Shown: positions 26,401 to 33,975 of the stretch, piece by piece
Layout of the letters: every line of letters starts with the position of its first letter
How positions within the stretch are numbered: the stretch's first letter is position 1
Origin: Dokdonella_A soli
GTDB taxonomy: Bacteria; Pseudomonadota; Gammaproteobacteria; Xanthomonadales; Rhodanobacteraceae
Length of the DNA stretch: 64,000 nucleotides
Direction of reading: 5' to 3'
NCBI RefSeq assembly: GCF_039523175.1
Contig: NZ_BAAAEU010000001.1
Span: 62,001 to 126,000 of the forward strand
Notes under the pieces: generated by a model
Database searches by the model: none
Told to the model about the DNA's origin: nothing
What the model saw: only the letters and a program-made list of their open reading frames with translations
Made by a program: the position numbers and the translations under genes

Positions 26401-28352
26401 GCCGTCAGCACGAGATTGTTGAAACCATCGTTCTCGGCGCGACTGCGCCACAGCGCCTCGAAGCCGCGCTCGAAGCGAGCGTGCAGATCGGCCAGATCGA
26501 ACTTCAGCGGCGCCTTCGGCGTCAGCTCGAAGTCGTGGATGGTCAACGCGCGGCCCTGCCGGTCCAGCGTGTAGACGTGCTCGGCAACCACGCGCACGCC
26601 CATGTTCTCGAGCATCGGCAGGGCGTCAGACAGCGAGATCGGCACGCCGAAATGCATCACCTTGAAACGCAGGCCGCCATCCCGCGGATCCTGGTACAGC
26701 GTCATGTGGATGTCGTCGTCGGCCTTGAGCGCGGCCAGCGCGCGCACGTCGACGGCGGCGATCTGCGGCGTCACGTCTTCGACGTAGCCGGCCGGCAGCG
26801 CACGAGCGTGGCTCGCCAGCGCCATGCCCTGCTGCTCGCCGAGTTCGCGCACCAGCGTGTCACGCAGTTCGTCGTGCCAGTTGCGCACGATGCCGACGAT
26901 CTTCGCCTCGAGATCGGCCACGTCGTAGTCGGCACGGTCGCCTGGCTTCGGGCGGATCACCAGGTGCAGGTGCGCCAGCGGCGATTCGCCGACCTGGATC
27001 GATGAATCGATGCGTTCCCCGTGCAGCGCGCCCTTGAGCAGTGCCTCGATGCGCTCGCGGACTTCGCTGCTGAAGCGGTCGCGCGGCAGATAGACGAGGC
27101 AGGAATAGAAGCGTCCGTACAGGTCGCGGCGCAGGAACAGGCGCGTGCGCGGCCGTTCGCGCAACGCGAGGATGCCGGTCGCGGTCGCGCAGAGTTCATC
27201 TTCGCTGCACTGGAACAACTCGTCGCGCGGCAGCAGCTCGAGCACGTGGCGCAGCGCCTTGCCGGAGTGCGAATCGCGGCGCAGGCCGGAGCGACGCATG
27301 ACCGCCTCGACCTTGCGGCGCACCAGCGGCACATCCTGCGGGCGCGCCATGTAGGCGTTGGTCGTGAACAGGCCGAGGAACCGCTGCTCGACGACCGGCA
27401 CGCCGGCCTCGTTGAAACCGAGCACGCCGATGTAGTCCATGTAGCCGGGACGATGCACGCTCGCACGCGCATTGGTCTTGGTCAGGATGATCGCGTCCAT
27501 CGAACCGGATTGCGGCAGATCCTTGGCGACCAGGGTGCGCAGCGAGCGCGGCGCGACGGAACGCTCCGAGCCGTGCAGGATGCCGAGGCCAGAACCCTCG
27601 ACCGCCTGCAGGACTTCGTCGTCGCCGGACTTCACGACGTGGTATTCGCGATAACCGAGGAAGGTAAAATTGTCGTCGGCGGCCCAGCGCAGGAAATCCT
27701 GCGCCTCGGCGACGCCGGCCGCGTCGAGCGGCATCGTGCGCTTGCCGAGTTCATCGGCGAGCGCGAGCATGCGCGCGCGCATCGGCTGCCAATCCGTGAC
27801 GCTCGCACGCACGTCATCGAGCCCATCGAGGATGGCTTGCTTCAGGCGATCCAGATCGGCCGTGTCGGCGACCCGGTCCACCTCGAAGTGCATGATCGAC
27901 TCCGTCGCGCCGGCGGTACCGTCGATCGGTGCCACACCGACCATGCGACCTTCGGCATCACGCTCGATGCGAAACACCGGATGGATGACCGAATGGATCG
28001 CCAGCCCCGCATTCGCGATCGCCATGCCGACCGAATCGACGAGGAACGGCATGTCGTCGGTCACCACCTCGACGATCGTGCGCCCGGCCAGACCGCTCGC
28101 TCCTGCCCCAGGGTTGACCACACTCACCTTCGCCGTGCCAGCACGGCGCTCGCGTGCCAGGTCGAGCACACCCTGCGCCCGATCCGCCCAATCGGCGGCG
28201 TTGCGCGCGACCAGCTCGTCGGCAGGAACCCGGCGCAGGAATTCGCCGGCAAAGGTCTGTGCTTCGCGCAGCTGCGCGCCGCTGAATCGGGTGGACAGAC
28301 AATTGAGGACAGGATCGACGGGCGTGCCGGACACGGCGCCTGGAGAGGTCAT
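23409..28352 (-). CDS. NAD-specific glutamate dehydrogenase, large (GDH-180) class
   Basis: A 1647-residue enzyme that deaminates glutamate to 2-oxoglutarate with NAD, feeding amino acid catabolism into the TCA cycle. The N-terminal 700 residues are the regulatory domains of this class (TRFSGAQLREAQTFAGEFLR, an ACT-like part, and PGEVSIxxx-type segments). The catalytic core is near residues 800-1100: RGGLRWSDRREDFRTEVLGL and VPVGSKGGFF for substrate binding, then TGVGDMSGDVFGNGMLLSRH-like sequence (shown here in part) for the nucleotide fold. The length and domain order match Pseudomonas and Xanthomonas enzymes. It is the largest gene in the window and is separated from the divergent transglycosylase gene by 364 bases. 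Confidence 0.96.
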   Translation of the reverse strand: MTSPGAVSGTPVDPVLNCLSTRFSGAQLREAQTFAGEFLRRVPADELVARNAADWADRAQGVLDLARERRAGTAKVSVVNPGAGASGLAGRTIVEVVTDDMPFLVDSVGMAIANAGLAIHSVIHPVFRIERDAEGRMVGVAPIDGTAGATESIMHFEVDRVADTADLDRLKQAILDGLDDVRASVTDWQPMRARMLALADELGKRTMPLDAAGVAEAQDFLRWAADDNFTFLGYREYHVVKSGDDEVLQAVEGSGLGILHGSERSVAPRSLRTLVAKDLPQSGSMDAIILTKTNARASVHRPGYMDYIGVLGFNEAGVPVVEQRFLGLFTTNAYMARPQDVPLVRRKVEAVMRRSGLRRDSHSGKALRHVLELLPRDELFQCSEDELCATATGILALRERPRTRLFLRRDLYGRFYSCLVYLPRDRFSSEVRERIEALLKGALHGERIDSSIQVGESPLAHLHLVIRPKPGDRADYDVADLEAKIVGIVRNWHDELRDTLVRELGEQQGMALASHARALPAGYVEDVTPQIAAVDVRALAALKADDDIHMTLYQDPRDGGLRFKVMHFGVPISLSDALPMLENMGVRVVAEHVYTLDRQGRALTIHDFELTPKAPLKFDLADLHARFERGFEALWRSRAENDGFNNLVLTARLDWRQVSVLRGYCKYLLQTGVTFSQSYMEETLNRYPAIAGLLVELFEAGFNPQRESAGKAAIDAAGKELACELRALVPEAVTKTNPHFIDELVAARSAPRMRQIEAVIAAIKALLENVASLDEDRILRAYLGVIGATLRTNFFQSRDGKPKDYISFKFDPARVPDLPKPRPYREIFVYGPRVEGVHLRFGPVARGGLRWSDRREDFRTEVLGLVKAQMVKNTVIVPVGSKGGFFVKRPPESGERDAVLAEGIACYKMFINGLLDITDNLVEGAVAHPQDVVRHDADDPYLVVAADKGTATFSDIANGVSAEHNYWLGDAFASGGSVGYDHKGMGITAKGGWESVKRHFRALGRDSQSQDFTCVGVGDMSGDVFGNGMLLSRHIRLVAAFDHRHVFLDPHPDAATSFTERQRMFKLPRSSWADYDVKLISKGGGVYPRSAKSIALTPEVREALGIPAEVTAMSPIELVNAILKAPVDLLWNGGIGTYVKAESESNADAGDRANNALRINGRELRCKVIGEGGNLGFTQKGRIEAAQHGVLLNTDFIDNSAGVDTSDHEVNIKILLNDAVQRGELTVEQRNAQLAAMTDEVGRLVLSDNYRQNQAITVMEHMSVHRLGSNAHFIRTLEAEGLLDRQIESLPTDTEIAERKARRQGLTRPELAVLLSYSKIKLFQQLLDSDVPEDPYLSKELSRYFPEPLRARYAEHMQRHRLKREIIATAVTNSMVNRMDATFVLRMQEDTGQPPAAIAKAYSAVREIMDARSLWAEIEALDGKVGESVQIDALLKMWDLLRNLTRWLLNHRGAGLDIAGIVERYTPGVAQLRGALPRVLTATGRADYEADVEKWQGLGVSETLAQRLATIPVLGVAFDIVEVALESGRPVDRVASVFFELGQALEIDGLRHQIEGLPVESRWHAQARGSLRDELATQHRALASQILASASDAVEHPVAQWLERDDPTLKFTLGLLGEIRSQTVDYPIASVALRRFAQLVQAAAKAA

Positions 28353-28716
28353 GAGGGGTCCGAAAAAGGAAGAAAATAGCGGGCCGCAGAGGATACGCCG
28401 CGCTCCCTGAGGAATCCATAAGCGACGCCGGTGGAAGCCGCTTGCAACGCGGCTTCGACAGCGGTTGCGTGCATGTACTCCTGCAGATGGATGAGCGCTG
28501 CCCGCAGCGGGATAGTTGCGATCTGCTCGCGACTTTCACGTGGCTTCGGGAGAATCGTGGTGCACGCTTGCGAATGCTGTACTGCCCCGCTATGACGGAA
28601 CGAAATACGTGATCCCTGCCGGGCTGTCTACGTTTCCGTGATCGATACGCGGGCTCGCCCTCCGCACGATGAAGGGCGAGCCCGATCGTTCAGGGAGCGG
28701 CCTTACAATCGCGCGG
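28353..28716. other. 364-base divergent intergenic region with a 12-bp-stem hairpin
   Basis: No gene is seen here. It should hold the promoter of the glutamate dehydrogenase gene. A perfect 12-bp stem, CGGGCTCGCCCT/AGGGCGAGCCCG (28650-28661 and 28673-28684) with an 11-base loop, lies just before the transglycosylase promoter. No T run follows it on either strand and no gene ends before it, so it is not a classical terminator. Confidence 0.45.
28704..28709 (+). promoter_or_regulatory. -10 element TACAAT directly before the transglycosylase ATG
   Basis: TACAAT ends 7 bases before the ATG at 28717, so transcription should start at or within a base or two of the start codon (leaderless mRNA). 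No good -35 is visible. No Shine-Dalgarno sequence sits in the usual place, which agrees with leaderless translation. Confidence 0.45.
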
Positions 28717-29505
28717 ATGGCGCGCCGGCTGATCCCTGCCCTGCTGATCCTGCTCGCATTCGCAATACCGCCGAAAGCGCGCGCGCGGACGGTCTATCGC
28801 TGTGTCCGCGACGGCACGGTCAGCCTGGCTACCGCGCCGGAACCGGGTTCCCAGTGCTTCGCCAAGGAACTCGACGACAACGCGGCGATCCTGCCGAATC
28901 TGTGGGGCACGATGGGCGTGGTCCACGGCACCCTGTACCAGCGCACGCAGGACGGCAAGACCGTCTACAGCACGCGCAACCTGCCCGGCTCGACCAGGGT
29001 GCTCGCGTTCACGGTGAAGACGCCGGAGGGATCGCCCGCGCACGCCGGCCTCGGCAAGGTCGGCGCGCCGCGGCTTGGCGAGTTTCCGCGGCAATTCAAG
29101 GCTGCCGCGAACGCGACCGGTGTCGATGAAGCCTGGCTGCGCGCGATCGCGCACGCGGAGAGCGCCTACGACGCGAACGCGATCTCCGTGAAGAACGCGA
29201 AGGGCGTGATGCAGCTGATGCCGGACGTGATCGCCGACTACGGTGTCAAGGATCCGTTCTCCGCGAAGGAATCGATCATGGCCGGCGCGCGCCACCTGAA
29301 GACGCTGCAGACGCTCTACGAAGGTGACCTCACCCTGGTCGCCGCGGCCTACAACGCCGGCATCGGCGCGGTGACGCAATACGGCGGCGTGCCGCCGTAT
29401 GTCGAGACCCAGGAATACGTTGCCAAGGTGCAGGCGCTCTATGCCCGCTATCGCAAGGCCATGGGCCTCGCAGCGCTGCCCGTACAGCTGCAGCCGGCGC
29501 AGTAG
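28717..29505 (+). CDS. Lytic transglycosylase (SLT domain), exported
   Basis: A 262-residue exported protein that cleaves peptidoglycan glycan strands. Signal peptide residues 1-23 (ALLILLAFAIPPKARA). Residues 24-90 are a Cys-containing DUF4124-like region (TVYRCVRDGTVSLATAPEPG). The SLT catalytic domain starts at about residue 135: RAIAHAESAYDANAIS with catalytic Glu148, NAKGVMQLMP, then AAYNAGIGAV and YGGVPPYVETQEYV, the diagnostic lysozyme-like motifs. The C-terminus is short. Its likely promoter lies directly at the start codon, so the mRNA is probably leaderless. An upstream ATG at 28669 falls inside a hairpin and was rejected as start. Confidence 0.93.
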   Translation: MARRLIPALLILLAFAIPPKARARTVYRCVRDGTVSLATAPEPGSQCFAKELDDNAAILPNLWGTMGVVHGTLYQRTQDGKTVYSTRNLPGSTRVLAFTVKTPEGSPAHAGLGKVGAPRLGEFPRQFKAAANATGVDEAWLRAIAHAESAYDANAISVKNAKGVMQLMPDVIADYGVKDPFSAKESIMAGARHLKTLQTLYEGDLTLVAAAYNAGIGAVTQYGGVPPYVETQEYVAKVQALYARYRKAMGLAALPVQLQPAQ

Positions 29506-29519
29506 CCGACTCCGCCGGC

Positions 29520-29544
29520 GCAAACCGCTAGAATCGCGGTTTGC
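29520..29544 (+). promoter_or_regulatory. Inverted repeat with a -10 element in its loop
   Basis: A perfect 9-bp inverted repeat GCAAACCGC/GCGGTTTGC with the 7-base centre TAGAATC. The centre is a good -10 element (TAGAAT at 29529-29534) placed 27 bases before the ATG of the methyltransferase gene. This could be an operator overlapping the promoter, or a hairpin at the end of the preceding gene; no T run follows. Confidence 0.5.
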
Positions 29545-29561
29545 CCACTACGCCTGCCGCA

Positions 29562-30317
29562 ATGAGCGCGATCGAAGACCGCATCCTCGACAAGACCTGG
29601 TTCTACCGCTTCCGCCTGCCGAGCGGCAGGATCACCACGACGTATGACGACGGCGCGCTCGACCAGATCCACGACAGCCGCCTCGCGATGCTGAAGCAGG
29701 TGGTCGATCAGCGCTTCGGCGGCACGCTCGCCGGCCACAACGCGATCGACATCGCCTGCCACCAGGGCTGGTTCTCGACCAAGCTGGTCGAGTGGAACGC
29801 GGACGACGTGCTCGCAGTCGACGCACGCGCCGAACACGTCGCCGACACCACGCTGATCCGCGACGCATTGAACCTCTCCAAGCTGCGCGTGATGCAATCC
29901 GACGTGCATGCGATCGACACTGCGAAGCTCGGCCAGTTCGACCTCGTGCTGATGCTGGGTCTCATCTACCACCTCGAGAACCCGATCGGCGCGCTGCGCC
30001 AGGCGCGCGCGCTGACGCGGCACATGTGCGTCGTCGAGACGCAGATCGTGCCCGGCATGACCGGCATGGTCGACTACGGCAGCTACCGCTTCGTGCGCCC
30101 GCTCAAGGGCTCGTTCGGCATCATCGACGAAACCGACGACACGCACGGGCCTGAGGCCAGCACGACCGGCATCTGCCTCGTCCCAAGCCTCGAAGCGCTG
30201 TTCTGGATCATGCGCAAGATCGGCTTCGCGCGCGTCGAGCTGGTGCCGCCGCCGGAAGATGCGTACGAGCAATTGCGCTATGGGAAGCGAGTGATGGTCG
30301 CTGGGTACGTCGAGTAG
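29562..30317 (+). CDS. Class I SAM-dependent methyltransferase, CmoB-like
   Basis: A 251-residue protein with the Rossmann core IDIACHQGWFSTKLVEWNAD (SAM-binding loop I), LAVDARAEHVADTTL and motif FDLVLMLGLIYHLENPIGAL. It resembles CmoB-type/DUF1698 methyltransferases in the ..GLIYHLENP segment, which binds the carboxy-SAM or SAM adenosyl group. Substrate unknown: tRNA, small molecule or lipid. The ATG at 29562 is chosen over a TTG at 29541 that lies in the promoter. Preceded by an inverted repeat with a -10 in its loop. It follows the transglycosylase gene on the same strand after a 56-base gap, so the two may be independently transcribed. Confidence 0.78.
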   Translation: MSAIEDRILDKTWFYRFRLPSGRITTTYDDGALDQIHDSRLAMLKQVVDQRFGGTLAGHNAIDIACHQGWFSTKLVEWNADDVLAVDARAEHVADTTLIRDALNLSKLRVMQSDVHAIDTAKLGQFDLVLMLGLIYHLENPIGALRQARALTRHMCVVETQIVPGMTGMVDYGSYRFVRPLKGSFGIIDETDDTHGPEASTTGICLVPSLEALFWIMRKIGFARVELVPPPEDAYEQLRYGKRVMVAGYVE

Positions 30318-30372
30318 CAGACTGTCAGTTCGCTGGGATGGGCCAGCAGACATCAACACTCGTGTCGTCACT

Positions 30373-30406
30373 GGCGTCGGGCATCACTTCGTTCAACCCG
30401 ACTTAC
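30373..30406. repeat. Degenerate half of the dispersed palindromic repeat
   Basis: GCGTCGGGCATCACTTC and the following CAACCCGACTTACC resemble the right half of the full repeat at 30808-30884 (GTTGGGCATCGCTTC, then CCCAACCTAC). The left half is missing or unrecognisable. It flanks the AT-rich orphan gene on its 3' side. Confidence 0.45.
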
Positions 30407-30415
30407 CGATCCACA

Positions 30416-30778
30416 TTAACGCCCACCGGGCATGATGTGGAAACCAATACCTAGCCCCGTTAGTATCATCATGACGCCCGCGACCACCAAGATCGCAAAA
30501 TGAAAGAACGCCATATTGCGATGGCGAGGACTAGAAACATTTTCACAGATCCACATGAGGCCACGAAGAAAAAAAGACTTATGGCTGCAGTAGTAACTTG
30601 CAAGAAACATGAGGCCCATCGCGACTAAGAGCATTCCGCCGAAGAAAACACTTGGCGCGCATATCAAGGGAGATGTCGTTGGAAACGTCAGCGATGCCCA
30701 TAACAACACGACTAGAGTCCCAACGAGTACGAGGCTCAGTGCATAACCAGGCTTTTCTTTTTTTGCGGGCCGAATCAC
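30416..30778 (-). CDS. Orphan AT-rich small membrane protein
   Basis: A 120-residue protein with three hydrophobic segments: LSLVLVGTLVVLLWASLTF, VFFGGMLLVAMGLMFLASYY and FFHFAILVVAGVMMILTGLG. I do not recognise a family. Base composition is visibly more AT-rich than the surrounding genes, with codons such as AGT, ATA and ACA that are rare elsewhere here, pointing to recent acquisition. The start ATG at 30778 lies between two relatives of the dispersed palindromic repeat. No RBS of strong quality is seen. It could be a bona fide gene or a decaying cassette. Confidence 0.5.
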   Translation of the reverse strand: MIRPAKKEKPGYALSLVLVGTLVVLLWASLTFPTTSPLICAPSVFFGGMLLVAMGLMFLASYYCSHKSFFLRGLMWICENVSSPRHRNMAFFHFAILVVAGVMMILTGLGIGFHIMPGGR

Positions 30779-30807
30779 TACCTACCCTTCTCAGAAATAT
30801 GTAGTGC

Positions 30808-30884
30808 GTAGGTTGGGGGTGAGCCTGCGAACCCCAACGCCCACGTCGCCGATGTTGGGCATCGCTTCGCTCAGCCCAACCTAC
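30808..30884. repeat. Dispersed palindromic (REP-like) repeat, copy 1
   Basis: 77 bases with terminal arms GTAGGTTGGG and CCCAACCTAC (perfect 10-bp inverted repeat) and two internal inner palindromes (GGGGTGAGCCTGCGAACCCC). It is nearly identical to a second copy at 37980-38051. It sits 9 bases downstream of the acyl-CoA dehydrogenase stop. Confidence 0.85.
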
Positions 30885-30893
30885 CCGCTCCGC

Positions 30894-32054
30894 TCAACGC
30901 ACCCCGGTCTCGTTGCGCGCAATCACCAACCGCTGGATCTCGCTCGTGCCCTCGTAGATCTCGGTGATCTTCGCGTCGCGGAAGTAGCGCTCGAGCGGCA
31001 TTTCCTTTGAGTAGCCCATGCCGCCGTGGATCTGCACGGCCTGGTGGGTGATGAACATTGCGGCTTCCGACGCGTACAGCTTGGCCACCGAGGCTTCGGT
31101 GCTGAAGCGGCCGCCGTTCTTCTCGGTCTGCGTCTTCGCAAATGCGGCGCGCAACACGAGCAGGGTTGCCGCGTCGAGGCGGCACTTCATGTCGGCGATC
31201 TTGGCCTGGATCATCTGGAACGAGCCGATCGGGCTGCCGAATGCCTTGCGCTCGCGCACCCACGTGAGGCTGGCCTCGTAGGCCGCACGCGACAGGCCGA
31301 TCGCCTGCGAGGCGATGCCGATGCGGCCGGCGTCGAGCACGCCCATCGCGATGCCGAAACCCTTGCCTTCCGCGCCGAGCATGTCGGCTGCGGGGCACAC
31401 GTAGTCGCTGAACTCGATCTCGCAGGTCGCCGACGCGCGGATGCCGAGCTTGGGTTCGGTCTTGCCAGCGTGGAAGCCGGGGCGCGCAGTGTCGATGATG
31501 AACGCTGATACGCCCTTGGCGCCGATGCCGGGCGTGGTGATCGCAAACAGCACGATGTACTTCGCGACCGGGCCGGAGGTGATCCAGCTCTTCTTGCCGT
31601 TGATGACCCAGTCGCCGTTCGCGTTCTTCGTCGCGCGCGTATGCATCGCGGACGCGTCCGAGCCGGACTGCGGTTCGGTCAGCGCGTAGGCGCCGATCGC
31701 CTCGCCGGTCGCGATCGCGCGCACGTACTTCTGCTTCTGCTCCTCGGTGCCGTACTTCAGGATGCCGTTGCAGTACAGCGAGTTGTTCACCGACATGATC
31801 GTCGAGTGCGCGCAGTCGGCCTCGGCGATCTCCATCATCGCGAGCGCGTAGGCGATCGTGTCCATGCCGGCGCCGCCGTACTCGTGCGGCACCTCGATGC
31901 CCATCAGGCCGAGCTGGCCCATTTCGCGGATGTTGTCGAGCGGGAACTCGCCGGACTTGTCGAATTCGGCGGCGACCGGCGCGATGCGCTTCTGCGCGAA
32001 GTCGCGCGCGATAGCCTGGATCGAAAGCTGGTCGTCGGTGTAGCGGAAGTCCAT
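30894..32054 (-). CDS. Acyl-CoA dehydrogenase, short/branched-chain type
   Basis: A 386-residue FAD enzyme of fatty acid or amino acid oxidation. Visible: YALTEPQSGSDASAMHTRA (FAD-binding loop), VINGKKSWITSGPVAKYIVL, and the catalytic Glu in IYEGTSEIQRLVIARN (Glu368 by count). The N-terminus is MDFRYTDDQLSIQAIARDFA. ATG at 32054 has GAGGAG 5 bases upstream; a start at 32075 adds seven residues without a better site. The Glu at the position before Gly-Thr is typical of butyryl, short-chain and isovaleryl-type enzymes. No electron-transfer flavoprotein genes are nearby, so the exact substrate chain is unknown. Followed by the esterase gene on the same strand, 83 bases away. Confidence 0.93.
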   Translation of the reverse strand: MDFRYTDDQLSIQAIARDFAQKRIAPVAAEFDKSGEFPLDNIREMGQLGLMGIEVPHEYGGAGMDTIAYALAMMEIAEADCAHSTIMSVNNSLYCNGILKYGTEEQKQKYVRAIATGEAIGAYALTEPQSGSDASAMHTRATKNANGDWVINGKKSWITSGPVAKYIVLFAITTPGIGAKGVSAFIIDTARPGFHAGKTEPKLGIRASATCEIEFSDYVCPAADMLGAEGKGFGIAMGVLDAGRIGIASQAIGLSRAAYEASLTWVRERKAFGSPIGSFQMIQAKIADMKCRLDAATLLVLRAAFAKTQTEKNGGRFSTEASVAKLYASEAAMFITHQAVQIHGGMGYSKEMPLERYFRDAKITEIYEGTSEIQRLVIARNETGVR

Positions 32055-32137
32055 GCAAGCTCCTCGGATCGGCACGCCGGGCGGCGCGCGATGCGCAAAC
32101 GTGGGGGAAGGTTGCCGATTTTAGCGGTTCCGCCGCA

Positions 32138-32938
32138 TCAGCGCGCGGGTGCCGCGAAGTCGCAGGGTTTCCCGCGCAGGCGCTGATCGAGCATCCAGGG
32201 CAGCAGCGCGTCTTCGGCGTAGGCGCGCGCCCAGATCACGTGCTTCTCGCCCGCATATTCGGTGTAGCGCGGCGTGCCGCCCATCGCGCGCAGCGCGCGC
32301 ACGACTGCGCGCGAACCGAGCATCGCGCCGTCGTAGCCGGTTTCGATGTCGGTGTCGTCGTCCTCCGCGCCATGGAAGGCCCATTGCGGCACGTCGCGGA
32401 TCGAGCCGAGGCCCGCGAGTTCGGTCATGCCGGACATCGGCACGCCGGCTGCAAAGCAGCGCGGATAGGCCTTGAGCACGTCCCAGACGCCGGTCCCGCC
32501 ATCCGAAATGCCGGTCAGATAGACACGGCGCGGATCGATCGGCCAGCGCGCGAGCGCGTCGCGCACGACTGCGACAACGCGGTCTGGCAGCCAGTACGCG
32601 CCGGTCGTCTGCGGCACCACATAGACCAGCGGGATGCCGCCGTCGCGCGCGGTATCGACGAGTTCGTACGAGCCGTTGCCGCGACCGGCGAGCTGCGATT
32701 CGTTGTCGGTGCCGTCCTGCCAATCGCCGTGCAGGAACACGATCAGTGGCAGCCGTTCGTGGTTGCGCCGGCCGGGCGTCTCGATCGCGCGATACGGAAC
32801 GTGCTGTGCGTCGGGCGTCCAGAACTTCGCGAGATCGGCGTCCTCGAGCTCGGCGGCCGAAGGCCGCGCACAGGTCCAGCAGAACAGCAAAGCAGGCAGC
32901 AGGCGCCAGGTGCGTGCGCCGAAGAATGATCCAAGCAT
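32138..32938 (-). CDS. Exported alpha/beta hydrolase (PHB depolymerase/esterase-like)
   Basis: A 266-residue exported protein. Signal peptide residues 1-28 (LLPALLFCWTCARPSAA). The fold starts at RLPLIVFLHGDWQDG, then the nucleophile elbow YLTGISDGGTGVWDVL with Ser145, then AFHGAEDDD and GEKHVIWARAY carrying candidate Asp and His of the triad. This pattern is found in putative esterases and polyhydroxybutyrate depolymerase-like proteins. It sits upstream of the acyl-CoA dehydrogenase on the same strand and the two may be coexpressed. Start: ATG at 32938, as the open frame upstream to 32983 adds 15 hydrophilic residues. Confidence 0.78.
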   Translation of the reverse strand: MLGSFFGARTWRLLPALLFCWTCARPSAAELEDADLAKFWTPDAQHVPYRAIETPGRRNHERLPLIVFLHGDWQDGTDNESQLAGRGNGSYELVDTARDGGIPLVYVVPQTTGAYWLPDRVVAVVRDALARWPIDPRRVYLTGISDGGTGVWDVLKAYPRCFAAGVPMSGMTELAGLGSIRDVPQWAFHGAEDDDTDIETGYDGAMLGSRAVVRALRAMGGTPRYTEYAGEKHVIWARAYAEDALLPWMLDQRLRGKPCDFAAPAR

Positions 32939-32982
32939 GCGCGAAGCATACCTTTTCACCGCGGCCCCGCGCCCGACCGACA

Positions 32983-33011
32983 TTGACGAAGGCCCGCCGC
33001 GCCGCTACCCT
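32983..33011 (+). promoter_or_regulatory. Sigma-70 promoter of the sahR-metH operon
   Basis: TTGACG (32983-32988), a 17-base spacer, then TACCCT (33006-33011). The predicted start site is about 33018. This is a good match in both boxes and spacing for this GC-rich background and is positioned exactly upstream of an inverted repeat (33020-33035). Confidence 0.7.
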
Positions 33012-33019
33012 GCTCATCT

Positions 33020-33035
33020 ATCTTTCGATCAAGAT
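33020..33035. promoter_or_regulatory. Inverted repeat at the transcription start, candidate SahR operator
   Basis: ATCTTTCGATCAAGAT has 5-bp arms ATCTT/AAGAT with the central TCGATC, and lies just downstream of the -10, overlapping the +1 region. An ArsR-family repressor sitting here would block transcription. It lies 14 bases before the TTG start, so it is within the leader. Confidence 0.55.
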
Positions 33036-33048
33036 GAAAGGATAAATC

Positions 33049-33975
33049 TTGGATCTTGCCGCGACCTCGGCGCTGCTGCGGCTGCTTTCGGACCCGACGC
33101 GCGTACGCCTGCTCGCCTTGCTCGAGCGCGAGGAACTCACCGTCGCCGAACTATCGGCCGTGCTGCGCCTCGCGCAGCCGCGCGTGTCGACGCATCTGGC
33201 CAAGCTCAAGGAAGCGGACCTCGTGCGCGACCGCCGCGCAGGCGTGTCCTCGTATTACCGCTACAACGGTGAACTCGATCCGAAGGAACGCGCGTTGCTG
33301 CAGGCGCTGAAGGACAGCGTCGACGATGCGCTGCTGCGCGACGACGAGCGCCGCCTGCCTGCTGCGCTCGCCAAGCGCGCGCGCGCCGAGGGCTGGGCCG
33401 ACACGGTCGCCGGGGACATGGAACGCCACTACTCGCCGGGCCGCACCTGGGAAACGCTCGCGCGTGGCATGACTCAGCTGGTCGAGACCGGCGACGTGCT
33501 CGATGTCGCGTCCGGTGACGGCGTGCTCGCCGAACTGCTCGCGCCGCGTGCGCGCTCGATCGTCTGCGTGGACGCGAGCCAGCGCGTCGTCGATGCGGCG
33601 CGCCAGCGCCTGAAGAGTTTCACGAACGTCGAGGTGCGCACCGGCGACATGCATGCGCTCGACTTCCCGGCCGCGCGTTTCGACCTCGTGCTGCTGATGC
33701 ACGCGCTGACCTACAGCGACAAGCCGGCTGCGGTGATCGCGGAAGCCGCACGCGTGTTGCGTCGTGGCGGTCGCGTGGTCGCCGCGACGCTCGGCCGCCA
33801 CGCGCATCGCGCCGTGGTCGAGCCGTTCGAACATCGCAACCTCGGTTTCACGGTCGACGAACTCGGCGACTTCGCGCGCAAGGCCAAGCTCGACGTGATC
33901 GCCTGCGAGCGCCTGACCCGTGAACGCCGCCCACCGCATTTCGAAGTCCTCAGCCTGCTCGCGAGGAAACCATGA
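33049..33975 (+). CDS. sahR: ArsR-type HTH regulator fused to SAM methyltransferase-like domain (SahR-like)
   Basis: A 308-residue two-domain regulator. Residues 1-95 are an ArsR winged helix (LLRLLSDPTRVRLLALLERE, LAQPRVSTHLAKLKEADLVRD). Residues 135-308 are a class I methyltransferase-like domain (GDVLDVASGDGVLAELLAP, SAM/SAH-binding). In Proteobacteria, SahR repressors of SAM-cycle genes have this architecture and respond to S-adenosylhomocysteine. The start is TTG at 33049, supported by AAAGGA 8 bases upstream and the absence of an earlier in-frame ATG. The stop overlaps metH part 1 ATG (ATGA), fitting translational coupling. The functional assignment is by domain layout plus neighbouring metH; DNA binding is not shown. 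Confidence 0.8.
   Translation: MDLAATSALLRLLSDPTRVRLLALLEREELTVAELSAVLRLAQPRVSTHLAKLKEADLVRDRRAGVSSYYRYNGELDPKERALLQALKDSVDDALLRDDERRLPAALAKRARAEGWADTVAGDMERHYSPGRTWETLARGMTQLVETGDVLDVASGDGVLAELLAPRARSIVCVDASQRVVDAARQRLKSFTNVEVRTGDMHALDFPAARFDLVLLMHALTYSDKPAAVIAEAARVLRRGGRVVAATLGRHAHRAVVEPFEHRNLGFTVDELGDFARKAKLDVIACERLTRERRPPHFEVLSLLARKP

Noticed and set aside
23289..27005. Plus-strand open frame of 1238 codons opposite glutamate dehydrogenase
   Set aside because: Antisense to a well recognised enzyme; no motifs, composition typical of mirror frames.
33020..33040. Possible SAM or SAH riboswitch ahead of metH
   Set aside because: The leader before the TTG is only about 30 bases, too short to hold a known riboswitch; a protein operator fits better.
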